Shown: positions 43,709 through 52,661 of the stretch, piece by piece
Layout: the number at the start of each line of letters is the position of its first letter
How positions within the stretch are numbered: the first letter of the stretch is position 1
NCBI RefSeq assembly: GCF_022179185.1
Contig: NZ_BPQJ01000046.1
Location: 1-53,191 of the forward strand
Length of the DNA stretch: 53,191 bases
From: Methylobacterium frigidaeris
GTDB lineage: Bacteria; Pseudomonadota; Alphaproteobacteria; Rhizobiales; Beijerinckiaceae
Direction of reading: 5' to 3'
The notes under the pieces: generated by a model
Databases searched by the model: none
What the model saw: the letters and a program-made list of their open reading frames with translations, nothing else
Told to the model about the DNA's origin: nothing
Made by a program: the position numbers and the translations under genes

Positions 43709-45028
43709 TCAGGTCTTGCGCTGCAGGATCGTCTCGACCTGCCGGTGCGCGTCGGCGAGGGCCTGGTCCGGCGTCTTCGTCCGCGTGACGGCGGCGTGCA
43801 GGCTCTGACGGAAGGTCTCGTTGATCTCCGGCCATTGCGGGATCAGCGGCATGAAGGCGGCGTGGTCGAGCTCCTGCGTCATCAGCCGGGCCGAGGCGCT
43901 CTCCTGGATCCTCGGGAACTCCGCGTTGATCGCGCGCCGGGGCGACAGGAGGTTGTTGTCGAGGTACCACTTCTCCGCGCGCTGCCGGTCGGTGAGGAAG
44001 CGCACCAGCCGCCAGGCCGCCTCGGCGTTCGGCGTCTTCGGGTTGATGTGCAGGGACTTCATGTTGAGCGTGGTGCGGATGTGGTTCGCGCCCGCCTGCT
44101 TCATCGGCACCGGGGCGACCTGGAGGGTGTTCCAGGCGTCGAGGTCCTTGTTCATCTCGGCGGTGATCGGGTAGGCCCAGGCGGCCTCGAAGGCCATGCC
44201 GATCCGCCGCGTCGCCAGGAACTGGCGGGCCGCGTTCGCGTCGACCTGCAGCACCCCGGGCGGCATCACCTTGTCGTCGTTGATGAGCCCGACCACGTAG
44301 CCGAACGCCTCGCGCGCCGCCGGCTCGTCGAGGCGAGAGCGGGTGTAGTCGGGGCTGAGGATGTCCCCGCCGAAGCCGCGCAGGACCACGGGGAAGCGCA
44401 GGTCGAAGCCGCCCTGGCCGAGCACCATCGTGGTGCCCCAGCGGTCGACCGGGCCTCCGGGCTTGCTCGGCCCCGTCAGCCGCTTCGCGGCGTCGCGGAA
44501 CGCCTCCCAGGTTCCCGGCGCATTCGCGACCCCGACGCTCTCCAGCATCGGCTTGTTGTAGAACAGGACGATCGGCACGTAGGTCTGCGGCGCGCCGAAC
44601 ACGCCGCCCTTCTCGCCCACCACCTTGATCGTCGGCTCGTAGAACTGGCTCGCCCAGGCGGCCGCGCCCCCCTCCTTCTCGAGGAACGGGGTCAGGTCCA
44701 GGAGCCAGCCCTCGCGGATGAACTGCTTGACCGGGTTGGAGTCGAGGGCGAACACGTCGGGCCCGCGGCCGCCGCGGAAGGCCGTGGCGTAGCGCACGTC
44801 GCGCTGGCCGTAGGCCACCGGCTCGGGCCGGATCTTCACGTCCGGGTTCTCGCTCTCAAACCGGGCGAAGGCCTCGGCGAGGGACCGGCCCCAGACCGGC
44901 TCCGCAAGGTGCCAGTCGGAATAGGTCAGCGTGACCGGAGCGGCCGCCCGCGCGACGACCGGCGCCGCCAGCGCACCGGCTGCGACGCCGAGCGCGTGCC
45001 GGCGTGTCAGCGTCCGTGGGTGTCTCAT
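43709..45028 (-). CDS. ABC transporter substrate-binding protein, carbohydrate type (family 1), 439 aa
   Basis: Periplasmic receptor of the maltose/glycerol-phosphate type. The N-terminus MRHPRTLTRRHALGVAAGAL has a twin-arginine-like motif (TRRHAL) followed by a hydrophobic stretch and ARAAA, so Tat export is possible. The mature part starts VTLTYSDWHLAEP. ATG 45028 follows GGGAGGACGCG. It lies 164 bp downstream of the Ldh-family gene in the same direction. Confidence 0.92.
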   Translation of the reverse strand: MRHPRTLTRRHALGVAAGALAAPVVARAAAPVTLTYSDWHLAEPVWGRSLAEAFARFESENPDVKIRPEPVAYGQRDVRYATAFRGGRGPDVFALDSNPVKQFIREGWLLDLTPFLEKEGGAAAWASQFYEPTIKVVGEKGGVFGAPQTYVPIVLFYNKPMLESVGVANAPGTWEAFRDAAKRLTGPSKPGGPVDRWGTTMVLGQGGFDLRFPVVLRGFGGDILSPDYTRSRLDEPAAREAFGYVVGLINDDKVMPPGVLQVDANAARQFLATRRIGMAFEAAWAYPITAEMNKDLDAWNTLQVAPVPMKQAGANHIRTTLNMKSLHINPKTPNAEAAWRLVRFLTDRQRAEKWYLDNNLLSPRRAINAEFPRIQESASARLMTQELDHAAFMPLIPQWPEINETFRQSLHAAVTRTKTPDQALADAHRQVETILQRKT

Positions 45029-45104
45029 CGCGTCCTCCCTGGACTTGTCGCGCTGGACGCCCGATCGAACGCCGCAGCCGCTGCGCGCCCGGCTTCTTTG
45101 GCCG

Positions 45105-45120
45105 GTGCATACATTGTCCA
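45105..45120. promoter_or_regulatory. Copy of an 11-bp element shared with the GntR-ldh intergenic region
   Basis: GTGCATACATT occurs here (45105-45115), upstream of the binding-protein gene, and again at 46376-46386 between the Ldh-family and GntR genes. Both copies adjoin a TGTCCA (45115-45120; 46370-46375). Two copies at the two likely promoter regions of one operon suggest a binding site for its local GntR regulator. Confidence 0.45.
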
Positions 45121-45192
45121 TTCGCATCTCAGCAGAGCGCGCCGGCGCTGACAAGCACTAACACGCCGGTGCGAGGCGTCGCGGGGACCGGA

Positions 45193-46284
45193 TCATCCGG
45201 CGGCCGGGCGAGGATCGGGCATCCGCAGCGCGTATTGGCCGGCGAGGGTGGCGAGGGCGGCCAGCGTCGTCGGATCGACCGGGACGCCGTCACGGTCCCG
45301 CCGCTCGGCCTCGGCCCATTCGCGGTCGCCGGGCGCCATGACTGGACCGCCCGCGACCGGCGAGCCGCGCAGGGCCGCGAGGTAGCGCACCATTCCGGCG
45401 CGGAACACGCCCGGATCGACGAAGGCGGCGGGCCGCAGGGCGAGCACGAAGGCGCCCATCTCCCGCGGCCGCGTGAAGTCCGGGCCGGCCATCGGGGCGA
45501 TCTCGTGGCTCAGGCGCATGCCGGACAGAGCCGCGCTGAGGATCTCGGCGAGGCCCGCGAGGCCGGCGCCCTTGAAGCCGAAGGCGGCGCCGAGGGGAGC
45601 GAGCATCTCGGCCCGCTCCGCATCCGTCGTGTCGCGCCCCTCGGCGTCCGATGCGGTGGCGGCCGGGAGCGCCGTTCCGAGGCTGCGGTAGAGCAGCACG
45701 CGATTGTACGGGATCGCACTCGTCGCCATGTCGAGGAGCCACGGGCGACCGCCCTCGACCGGGACCGCGACGGCGAGCGGATTGGTGCCGTGGAACCGCT
45801 CCGCGCCGTCATGCAGGCGCACGACGCTGTCCGAGTTGCAGGTCGCGAAACCGATGCAGCCCGCCTCCGCGGCGGCGAGGGCGAAGGCGCCCGCCGCTCC
45901 GAAATGCGACGAGTTGCGGATGGTCACGGCGCCGATGCCGTGCCGGCCCGCGAGTTCGGCGGCCCGCGCCATCGCCGCGTAGGTGGCGCGCGCGCCCTGC
46001 GCGTGGTCGGCGTCGAGCCGCGCCACGGCCCCGTCCTCCTCGAAGCGCAGGCGCGGGCGGCCGTTCACCCGGCCGCCCGCGATCGCGGCCGCGTAGTGCG
46101 GCAGGAGCCGGATGCCATGGCTGTCGACGCCGAGGAGCGAGGCGTGAGCCATCGCCCGCGTGGCGGCGGCGGCGCTCTCCTCATCGGCGCCGGCCGCCGC
46201 CAGCACGGCCTGCGCGAAGGCCGCCAGATCCGGCATGGCGAAGAGCGGGGCGGCGGGTGCCCCGGGAACTGGCTCCCCGCTCAT
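45193..46284 (-). CDS. Ldh-family oxidoreductase (malate/L-lactate/diketogulonate dehydrogenase type), 363 aa
   Basis: NAD(P)-dependent 2-hydroxyacid oxidoreductase of the YlbC/YiaK fold, not related to classical lactate dehydrogenase. Landmarks are HASLLGVDSHGIRLLPHY (about residues 47-64, catalytic His in DSHG), GIGAVTIRNSSHFGAAGAFA near 140 and NPLAVAVP near 190. The start ATG follows GGGAGAGCGGCG. First gene of the operon, facing the GntR gene. With the sugar-type transporter and SDR it suggests catabolism of a sugar acid or similar hydroxy acid. Confidence 0.92.
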   Translation of the reverse strand: MSGEPVPGAPAAPLFAMPDLAAFAQAVLAAAGADEESAAAATRAMAHASLLGVDSHGIRLLPHYAAAIAGGRVNGRPRLRFEEDGAVARLDADHAQGARATYAAMARAAELAGRHGIGAVTIRNSSHFGAAGAFALAAAEAGCIGFATCNSDSVVRLHDGAERFHGTNPLAVAVPVEGGRPWLLDMATSAIPYNRVLLYRSLGTALPAATASDAEGRDTTDAERAEMLAPLGAAFGFKGAGLAGLAEILSAALSGMRLSHEIAPMAGPDFTRPREMGAFVLALRPAAFVDPGVFRAGMVRYLAALRGSPVAGGPVMAPGDREWAEAERRDRDGVPVDPTTLAALATLAGQYALRMPDPRPAAG

Positions 46285-46367
46285 CGCCGCTCTCCCCCAC
46301 CCGAGGCCGGGTGGCCTCCCGCAACGGGGCAGCCCGCAAGACGACCGACCATCCGACCCTCCCAATC

Positions 46368-46386
46368 AATGTCCAGTGCATACATT
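46368..46386. promoter_or_regulatory. Dyad in the ldh-GntR intergenic region, candidate GntR operator
   Basis: AATGT (46368-46372) and ACATT (46382-46386) are exact inverted copies 9 bp apart, containing the shared GTGCATACATT. The dyad is 84 bp upstream of the Ldh-family start. It overlaps the only ATG open to the GntR frame, which casts doubt on that start. Confidence 0.45.
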
Positions 46387-47487
46387 CAACATCGCCATCA
46401 CACCGCACCGAGGGGTTCTTGGCAATCCTCCCCGGGCCGGCGAAGCTGGACGGAGGGGGCCAGGCGCGGGAGCACGCCCATCACTGCGAACGACGATGCC
46501 CGGCGGCGTGACGCCCCGGGTGCGGGCGGGGGAGCCGCGCGGCTCCACAGCCAAGCCTTCGACGTCCTGGCGGAGCGCGTCCGCACGGGCCGGCTCCCGG
46601 CCGGCACACGCCTGCTCGAGTCGCGCGTCGCCGCCGAGTTCGGGGTCAGCCGCGCCCCGGTGCGCCAGGCGCTGGCCGCCCTCGCCGAGACCGGTCTCGT
46701 CTCCCGCGGCGAGGGCCGCGGCTACGTCGTCCGCGCCGTCGAGGCCGGGTCGGGTTCCGCGCCCGCCGCGCCGCCGCCCGTCCGGCTCTCCTCGACGGCG
46801 AGCTGGGAGCGGATCTACGGCGAGGTCGAGCTGAACATCGTCTCGCGCACGGCGCTGTGTGGATGGCGGGTGGTCGAGGCCGACCTCGCCAAGCACCATG
46901 GCGTCAGCCGCACCGTCGCCCGCGAAGTGGTCGCGCGCCTCCACCAGCGCGGCGTGATCCGCAGGGACGAGCGGTCGCGCTGGTACGCCCCGGGCCTGAC
47001 GCCGGGCTACGTCGCCGAGCTCTACGAGTTGCGCTGGACACTCGAGCCGCTCGCGCTCGCCAAGGCGGCGCCCCTGGTGCCGCGCGACGTCGTGGCCGGT
47101 GCCCGGAACCGGATCGAGGCGGCGGTCGCGCAGGCCGACGCGCTGGACGGCCCCGCCCTCGACGCCCTCGAGGCGGACCTGCACGGCGACATCCTGGGCT
47201 ACTGTCCGCAGCGCGCGCTCCTCGACGCCGTCCGCCTCTACCAGTCGCTCTTGGTGGCCCACAGCTTCCTCTATCGCTGGAACCCGGCGCCCTACCCGAC
47301 CGAACCGTTCCTGCCGGAGCACCGGCAGATCCTGCGCGCCCTCGACGCGGGCGACACCGCCCACGCGGCTGTCGCGCTCGAGGCTCATCTGCGCGCCTCG
47401 CTGGGGCGCGCGAATGCACGGCTCCAGGCGGTCAAGTGCGGATCGCGGCCGGAGCCCCTCCCGTACCTCAAGCCACTTCCGGGATGA
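46369..47487 (+). CDS. GntR-family regulator with two tandem winged-helix domains and FCD domain, up to 372 aa
   Basis: Two GntR-type DNA-binding domains follow each other. The first lies at about residues 60-122 (RLLESRVAAEFGVSRAPVRQ). The second lies at about 146-208 (VEADLAKHHGVSRTVAREVV). An FCD effector domain runs from about 215 to 350. Most family members have only one winged helix. It diverges from the Ldh and sugar-transport operon and probably controls it. The start is doubtful: ATG 46369 is the only ATG or GTG in frame before the first domain, has no Shine-Dalgarno and gives a 59-residue low-complexity leader. A frameshift in the G-run near 46530 joining ATG 46497 is possible. Confidence 0.8.
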   Translation: MSSAYIQHRHHTAPRGSWQSSPGRRSWTEGARRGSTPITANDDARRRDAPGAGGGAARLHSQAFDVLAERVRTGRLPAGTRLLESRVAAEFGVSRAPVRQALAALAETGLVSRGEGRGYVVRAVEAGSGSAPAAPPPVRLSSTASWERIYGEVELNIVSRTALCGWRVVEADLAKHHGVSRTVAREVVARLHQRGVIRRDERSRWYAPGLTPGYVAELYELRWTLEPLALAKAAPLVPRDVVAGARNRIEAAVAQADALDGPALDALEADLHGDILGYCPQRALLDAVRLYQSLLVAHSFLYRWNPAPYPTEPFLPEHRQILRALDAGDTAHAAVALEAHLRASLGRANARLQAVKCGSRPEPLPYLKPLPG

Positions 47488-47984
47488 CATCTCCCGGGAG
47501 CGGTGTGCCCGGGGCTTCGATCAGGCCTGAATAGGGAGGGTTCCGGTTTTGCAAGCCCCCCGGCAGAGGAGCGAAACTCTGAGGAGGAACAAGTACGACG
47601 AAGACGAGATCGCTATCACGCGCGAGCGGAACGTGGAGGTGACAGAGTTGGTGGGCAGTGCCGCTCCGGGACTGGCCGACACTCGTCGTGGCACAAGGCC
47701 ATGGTTGCGATGTCACGCCCGAACTCGCGCAGGTGCGGAACCAGCGCCCCCTCGGCTTGCAGGTCGAGAAATTGCGCTTGAGCAAGTTGCACCGTCGACC
47801 GCCCTCGACTCTTATCGAGCAATCGGAAATGACGCAGCCCGGTTCAACGTTTTCCGGTATGTAATACCCGGCCATGTGAAGGATCGTCTCTTTCGTCAGC
47901 ACGTCATGACGTCGTGCCGGACGCTCGCGGCGATTCCCGCGGCCGCGAATGCCGTAAATTCCACGCCCGGCCAAATCCTGCGGC
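47488..47984. other. Intergenic region without recognisable gene
   Basis: Open readings exist on both strands, for example minus 47616-47822, but none shows a recognised motif, good start site or typical codon use. The stretch is somewhat less GC-rich than the neighbouring operons. It leads into the truncated DUF1612 gene. Confidence 0.5.
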
Positions 47985-48778
47985 TCACAGGATGCCCCAG
48001 GCCCGATAGCGTTCTCGCCCCGTGAGCTCGCGCAGCCCAAGGTCTGCCACGAGGGTTTGGGCGGCGCGCGGCGTCACGCCGAGTTCGTCCGCGATCGTTC
48101 CTGCGGAGACGAGAGCCCGGGCGAGCACGAGGTCGACCAGGCGCGGCAGGCTGGAACTCTCCCGCCTGCCCCTCACCTTCAGCAGCAAGGCGTCCCGCGC
48201 CACCATCCAGCGGTCGTGATCCCGCATCCCCTGCTCGGCACCCGCGGTGATAGCGCCGAGTACGGCGAGCCAGCGGGACTGCGGATCGCGCACGAGCCGG
48301 CGGTCGCAGGGCACGCGGCGCGCGGCGCTGGCGAGGGCGGGCAGATGGTGGCGCGCCTTGCCCCGGGCACGCAGGAGATCGGCTGCAAGCAGCGATCCGA
48401 GCCAGGCGCGATGCTGGAGCGGCTCGAGGGTGGTCCAGGCATCGTAGGCGATGGTGGCGGCGAGGACCGGCGGCAGAGTGCGGGTGTCGGCGACGACGTC
48501 GCGCCATGCAGCGAGACGGCCGGTCTCGCCCCAAGCCGGATCGTAGGAGAAGCGATTTTTCTCTCGCCGCCCCGGTGTCGGCGAGAACGCGGCTGGAGCG
48601 AGCGATCAGGGCGTCGATGCCGGCGAGTTCGGCTGAGAAAACCTCGTCGACGTCCGCGAGATCCTCCTCCCCGTCCGCGGCGTCGACGGGCGGCCCGGCT
48701 GGCGACGGCACCCCTTCCTGGTCTCCTGCACCATCCGGATCCTCGACGAGGGTGGGGAGACCAGCCGGGCTGGCGGCG
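47985..48778 (-). pseudogene. DUF1612-type helix-turn-helix protein, truncated and frameshifted
   Basis: The C-terminal part is in one frame: RFSYDPAWGE, AWLGSLLAADLLRARGKARHHLPAL, GMRDHDRWMVARDALL and the terminal LTGRERYRAWGIL. These are typical of DUF1612/RHE_PE00001 proteins from rhizobial replicons. A one-base slip in the A5 run at 48556-48560 separates it from the upstream piece AELAGIDALIARSSRVLADTG. The N-terminal domain is missing: the reading ends at about 48778, where a monooxygenase fragment begins on the other strand. The C-terminal helix-turn-helix (AGTIADELGVTPRAAQTLV) remains. Confidence 0.75.
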
Positions 48779-48781
48779 GAG

Positions 48782-49180
48782 AGCTTCAATTCCAGCTTCG
48801 CCACCAACCTGTCGGCCGAACTCGGTGCCAACTGGCTGGTGCGGTACATGGACGGCCAACTCGCGCGCCAGCCGACGCGGGCGCAGATGGAGGCGGAGAT
48901 CGCCCGCATGCGGACGTGGCGGCAGACGGAGCGTCCCTCCGCGAAGGGCTATGGCGGCCTGTGCATCGCGCGGTACCACAATCGCCACTTCGCCAGCCTG
49001 CTGGCCGATATCGGCGTGCCGACCCGCGAGGCGAACCCCATCACGGCGTTGTTCGCGCCCCTCCGGCCGCCGGTCTACGCCGATCTGCTCGCCCGCGCCC
49101 CCGCCTACCAGGCCAGCGAGGTCGCCAAGCCCGGCCTGACGCTCGGCCTGCGGGCCGTCGGGACGCCGCACGCGGCCTGA
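48782..49180 (+). pseudogene. Flavin-containing monooxygenase, C-terminal fragment (132 codons)
   Basis: Begins abruptly in the conserved segment SFNSSFATNLSAELGANWLV and runs to the natural stop through YGGLCIARYHNRHFASLLADIG. The FAD and NADP binding domains, about two thirds of the protein, are absent, and no start site precedes the fragment. It abuts the truncated DUF1612 gene on the opposite strand, so one rearrangement probably removed the 5' parts of both. Family assignment is by recognition only. Confidence 0.6.
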
Positions 49181-49261
49181 GACGGCCCGCCGGACCGGCC
49201 GCCGCGCGCCTCGGGTCGCGGCGCCCGGACCGTCGACGAGGAGGGACCGGCGGGCGGCCGG

Positions 49262-50297
49262 TCAGCGCCGGCGTTGGCGCAACGTCTGGGACGGGGCCTC
49301 GCCGAAGCGGTCGCGATAGGCCGCCGCGGCGCGCCCGAGATGGCCGAGCCCGACGCTAAGGGCGAGGTCGCCCACCTTCGCCTCCGGGTCGGAGGCGAGG
49401 ATCAGGGCGCGCCACCGGTCGAGGCGCTGGGCCAGGATGAAGTCGGAGATCGTGCTGTCGCGGAACTGGCGGAAGCCTTCTTGAAGCGAGCGCATGCTGC
49501 TCCCGGCCTTCTCGGCGAGATGCGGCAGGCTCAAGACGGAATCCAGATGCGCCCGGATGTACTCCTCGGCCCGGCGGACATGCGCCGGTGCCACCGAGAC
49601 GCGCTGTGACGACGTCAGGGCTCCCCCTCCCCCGCCCCGCTCGAGCATGTGCCCGACGATGAGCGTGACGAAGGCGGAGGCGAGCTCCCGCTCGACTGGG
49701 CCGGGGGCCGGGGGCCGACCGTCGCCGGCTCTCGGCGAGGTGCTGGAGCAGCCGGGCCTGAGACAGGATCGCGGCGCCGCGGGGCTGCGCGAGATCGATG
49801 GCCGGATCGAAGTCGAACGGGCGCGGGATCCGGTCGAGCACCCGGACGACGTGCTCCTCCAGCAATCCTCGCGGCACCAGGACGATGAGCTTCTCGCAAC
49901 CCGTCTCCCACACCATGCGGGTCGGGCAGGCCGTCGAGAGCAGGGTGGCGCGGTCGACGTCGGCGAGGACCTCATGCGGGCCGGTGCGCACCAGCGCCGA
50001 ACCCGCGAGCGGGATCTGGAGCAGGAAGAAGCGGTCGAGGCAGCCGGGATCGATCTCGACCCGCGTGCCGTAGGAGACGAAGTTGATCGTCAGGCCGCCG
50101 AAGGCCGCGGAATGGTGCCGCGCCTCGAACCGCGAGGCGCCGCCGGGTCCGGAGAGGATCAGGCCGTGCGGGCAGAAGATCCGCCCGATCTGCTCGCGCG
50201 CCAGGTCGGGATCCCGCGTGGCCACGAGGGCGTAGCGCGCCAGCGGCGGGGCGGGTCCCACGGGAGGGTGCGGATCGGATGGCTGCTCGTCGTCCAT
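49262..50297 (-). pseudogene. AraC-family regulator with cupin-like sensor domain, frameshifted
   Basis: From ATG 50297 the N-terminal sensor domain reads through FEARHHSAAFGGLTINFVSYG and RGLLEEHVVRVL to LLQHLAES near 49740. The continuation GRPPAPGPVERELASAFVTL and the HTH domain (LPHLAEKAGSSMRSLQEGFRQF) lie in another frame and end at 49262. The break falls in a run of C-rich repeats (49700-49740), so a one-base indel explains it. It could be a real inactivation or a sequencing error. It diverges from the cupin gene and would be its natural regulator. Confidence 0.75.
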
Positions 50298-50515
50298 GGC
50301 CCAACCGGTCGTCCAGGCCCGAGACGTGGAGAATGCCTGTGGCGGCAAAACCTGCACAAGGCCCGATCGCTGCCGGCACTCCGTTTCCTGCGCAAAGTGG
50401 ATAACGCAAACGTTTGGCGGATAGCCCGAGACCGCACAAGGCTTGAGTATTCGACAGCATAGGCGCAGAACAAACCGCGCCACTATGGTCAAAAAATCAG
50501 CACAGCGAGGAAATG

Positions 50516-51091
50516 ATGAGCGAAAATGGACCGCTCCCTGCACGTATCACAAGGGCAGGCGAGGGCATCGACGGAACGGTCTGGAACATCCTCGGCCATA
50601 CCTACTACTTGAAGGCGAACTGCGACAGCGCCTTCTCCTTCGAGACTTACGACCCGCCGGGAACCTTCGTGCCGCCGCACGTCCACCCGACGCAGGACGA
50701 GTTCATCTACGTCCTGGAAGGGACCTTCGATCTCTACCTCGACGGGGAATGGCTCAAGGCCAGGGCCGGCGACCTGGTCTGCATGCCGATGGGTGTGGTC
50801 TCGACCCAGGCCGGACAGGCCCTGCACGCGAACTTCGCCAGCGAATACAGCGTGACGAAGGAGCTGAAGCTCGGCGTCAACGGGTACTGGCTGCAGCAGA
50901 TCAGCGACACCCTTGCCAACGGCGTCGCGGTGCCCGGCCGGCGCGAGCGCGTCTTCGCCCTCGGTCCGGGGGCGCTGCTGGCGCTGAACAAGGACAATTT
51001 CCTGTTCTTCAACGCCTATCACGAGTTCGGCGCGCAGAGCCGTCCGGAAGGCCAGCGCTACACGGTGCGCTGGGTCGGGCATTTCGATTGA
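50516..51091 (+). CDS. Cupin-domain protein, 191 aa
   Basis: Single small-molecule-type cupin. The metal-binding motif GTFVPPHVHPTQDEFIYVLEG (region about residues 48-68) offers His, His and Glu, and the second motif is GDLVCMPMGV near 90. It may be a quercetinase-like dioxygenase, an isomerase or a binding protein; the sequence does not tell. GAGG sits five bases before ATG 50516. An ATG at 50513 would add one residue. It faces the broken AraC regulator. Confidence 0.85.
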   Translation: MSENGPLPARITRAGEGIDGTVWNILGHTYYLKANCDSAFSFETYDPPGTFVPPHVHPTQDEFIYVLEGTFDLYLDGEWLKARAGDLVCMPMGVVSTQAGQALHANFASEYSVTKELKLGVNGYWLQQISDTLANGVAVPGRRERVFALGPGALLALNKDNFLFFNAYHEFGAQSRPEGQRYTVRWVGHFD

Positions 51092-51674
51092 CCCGCAGGA
51101 CGGGGCTTCCCGGCCCGTCTCGCGCCCGGTGGGCTCGGCGACGGACTGCGAGCCGCCCGGACGTCTGTCCAACGGATCTCCCCTCCCCTCTCCTCCGAGA
51201 AGCGGCAACGCTGGTCGTTGAGGAGCATCACCTCCGAGACCCGGCCGAGCGCGAGAGCGCGCTGCTGCCGGTCACCTTCGCGTCGGGAGGGCGGCGCCGG
51301 GCCGAAGTGGCGGGATGGCGGACCTGCTGCGCGATCCCGACCGCCCTCGTCGCTCGCCGTGGCAGCCTCGGCGCAGCGGGAGTTTGGTCGGGTGCACCCG
51401 GTCTGAGGCTGCGGCCGAGGCACGGGTCCAGATCAGCCTGCGAGCGTCTCGCGTCGCACCACGTCCCGATCTTCGGCCAATGCCGCTGGGTTGGCCGCTC
51501 TCCTCCCGAGCGCCCCCGTCGTTGCGGCATCGGCGGTCGAGGTGGCCACGAGGTTCTGGCGTTGTACGACACTCAATGAGCGAGGTCCTGGCAGGAACGG
51601 GAGGGCGCGCGAAGCGGTCGGCATCGCGCTCCAGGCCCGCACCATCGAGGACGAGATCCGCGCCTGACGACGTC
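51092..51674. other. Region without recognisable gene
   Basis: Several overlapping open readings exist on both strands, as expected from high GC. None has family motifs, a good start site or plausible amino acid composition. I see no clear hairpin, repeat or transposase trace. It may be decayed coding DNA. Confidence 0.5.
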
Positions 51675-52568
51675 CTACGCGCGGCTCGCGATCCGCGAGC
51701 CATGTGACAGCACCCGGCTCAGGCTGGCGGCGGCCTTCTCCAGGCTGGCGATGCGAACCGGAAGATCGTCGTTGAACACGCGCTGGACCGGCCCGGTCAG
51801 GCCGACGCTGTAGAGGATCGATCCGTCGTCGAGCCGCACCGGAAAGCCGAGGGCCCCGAGTCCCTCGTCGATCTCCGAGATGCAGGTGGCGTAGCCCTTC
51901 GTGCGGACCTCGGCGTACTCATCCAGGATCGTGTCGCGCGTCGTCCGGGTCTGGGTCGTCAGAGCGATGAGATCACGCTCCAACGCCTTCTCGATCAGAG
52001 CCGGCTCCTGGAAAGCCAGGATGGCCTTCGCGGTGGCCGCGGCGTGCGGCGGCATCTCTAGGCCGGGCTGGACGTAGCTCCGCCACTGCACCTCCGGCGA
52101 GACGCTGAAGACGACTCGCACCCCGTGCCCGACGAGGCGCGTCAGGTAGCAGGTTTCGCCTCTCTCCGCCGTGAGCGCCTCGAGGGCCGGACGCGCCAGC
52201 GCGATGATCCAGGAATCCTCGGCCGACATGTGCAGCAGCCGGACCAGCCGGGTGCCGAGGCTGTAGGTCCGATGTCGGCCTCCGCCCTCGACGAGCCCGG
52301 CCCGCAGGAGGCCTGCTAGGAGCCGGTGGGCGCTGGTCTTCGGCATGTCGAGCAGCGTGCAGACGTCGCTCATCGTGATCGCGCCGGGAAAGCTCGCGAC
52401 CAGTTCGAGAACCGTCATGTAGCGATCGAGCGGCCCAGCCCCCTGTCCCTCCTCGCCGCCGGTCTCGGCTGCGCGCCCCGCCCCGGTCGGTGAAGCTGAA
52501 TCGGGCACAATGCCTACCGTTTGTCGCGAAATGCCCGCCGAAGCGCGGTTGACAATCCCCCGTGCCAT
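51675..52568 (-). CDS. IclR-family transcriptional regulator, 297 aa
   Basis: Winged helix at about residues 46-110 (YMTVLELVASFPGAITMSDVCTLLDMPKTSAHRLL region) and IclR effector domain from about 120 (YVQPGLEMPPHAAATAKAILAF; AEVRTKGYATCISEIDEGLGALGFPV). The N-terminus is extended by about 45 residues of low complexity. The ATG follows GAGGGTACG. It faces the branched-chain amino acid-type binding protein across 93 bp and presumably controls that transport operon, now broken at least in its first gene. Confidence 0.92.
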   Translation of the reverse strand: MARGIVNRASAGISRQTVGIVPDSASPTGAGRAAETGGEEGQGAGPLDRYMTVLELVASFPGAITMSDVCTLLDMPKTSAHRLLAGLLRAGLVEGGGRHRTYSLGTRLVRLLHMSAEDSWIIALARPALEALTAERGETCYLTRLVGHGVRVVFSVSPEVQWRSYVQPGLEMPPHAAATAKAILAFQEPALIEKALERDLIALTTQTRTTRDTILDEYAEVRTKGYATCISEIDEGLGALGFPVRLDDGSILYSVGLTGPVQRVFNDDLPVRIASLEKAAASLSRVLSHGSRIASRA

Positions 52569-52588
52569 CGTACCCTCAAAACCGGAAT

Positions 52589-52605
52589 ACGGAACTAATT
52601 CCCGT
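52589..52605. promoter_or_regulatory. Near-palindrome between IclR gene and binding-protein gene, candidate operator
   Basis: GGAA-CTAA-TTCC (52591-52602) is an exact inverted repeat. It extends to ACGGAA…TTCCCGT with one extra base. Nearby GGAA motifs (52584-52587, 52611-52614) repeat the half-site. Located in an AT-richer 93-bp divergent gap, it could bind the IclR protein. Confidence 0.45.
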
Positions 52606-52661
52606 TTATCGGAACTTATAGGCCGAATTCTCGGCCTTGTGAAGCGCCCGGAGGTCGAAAC

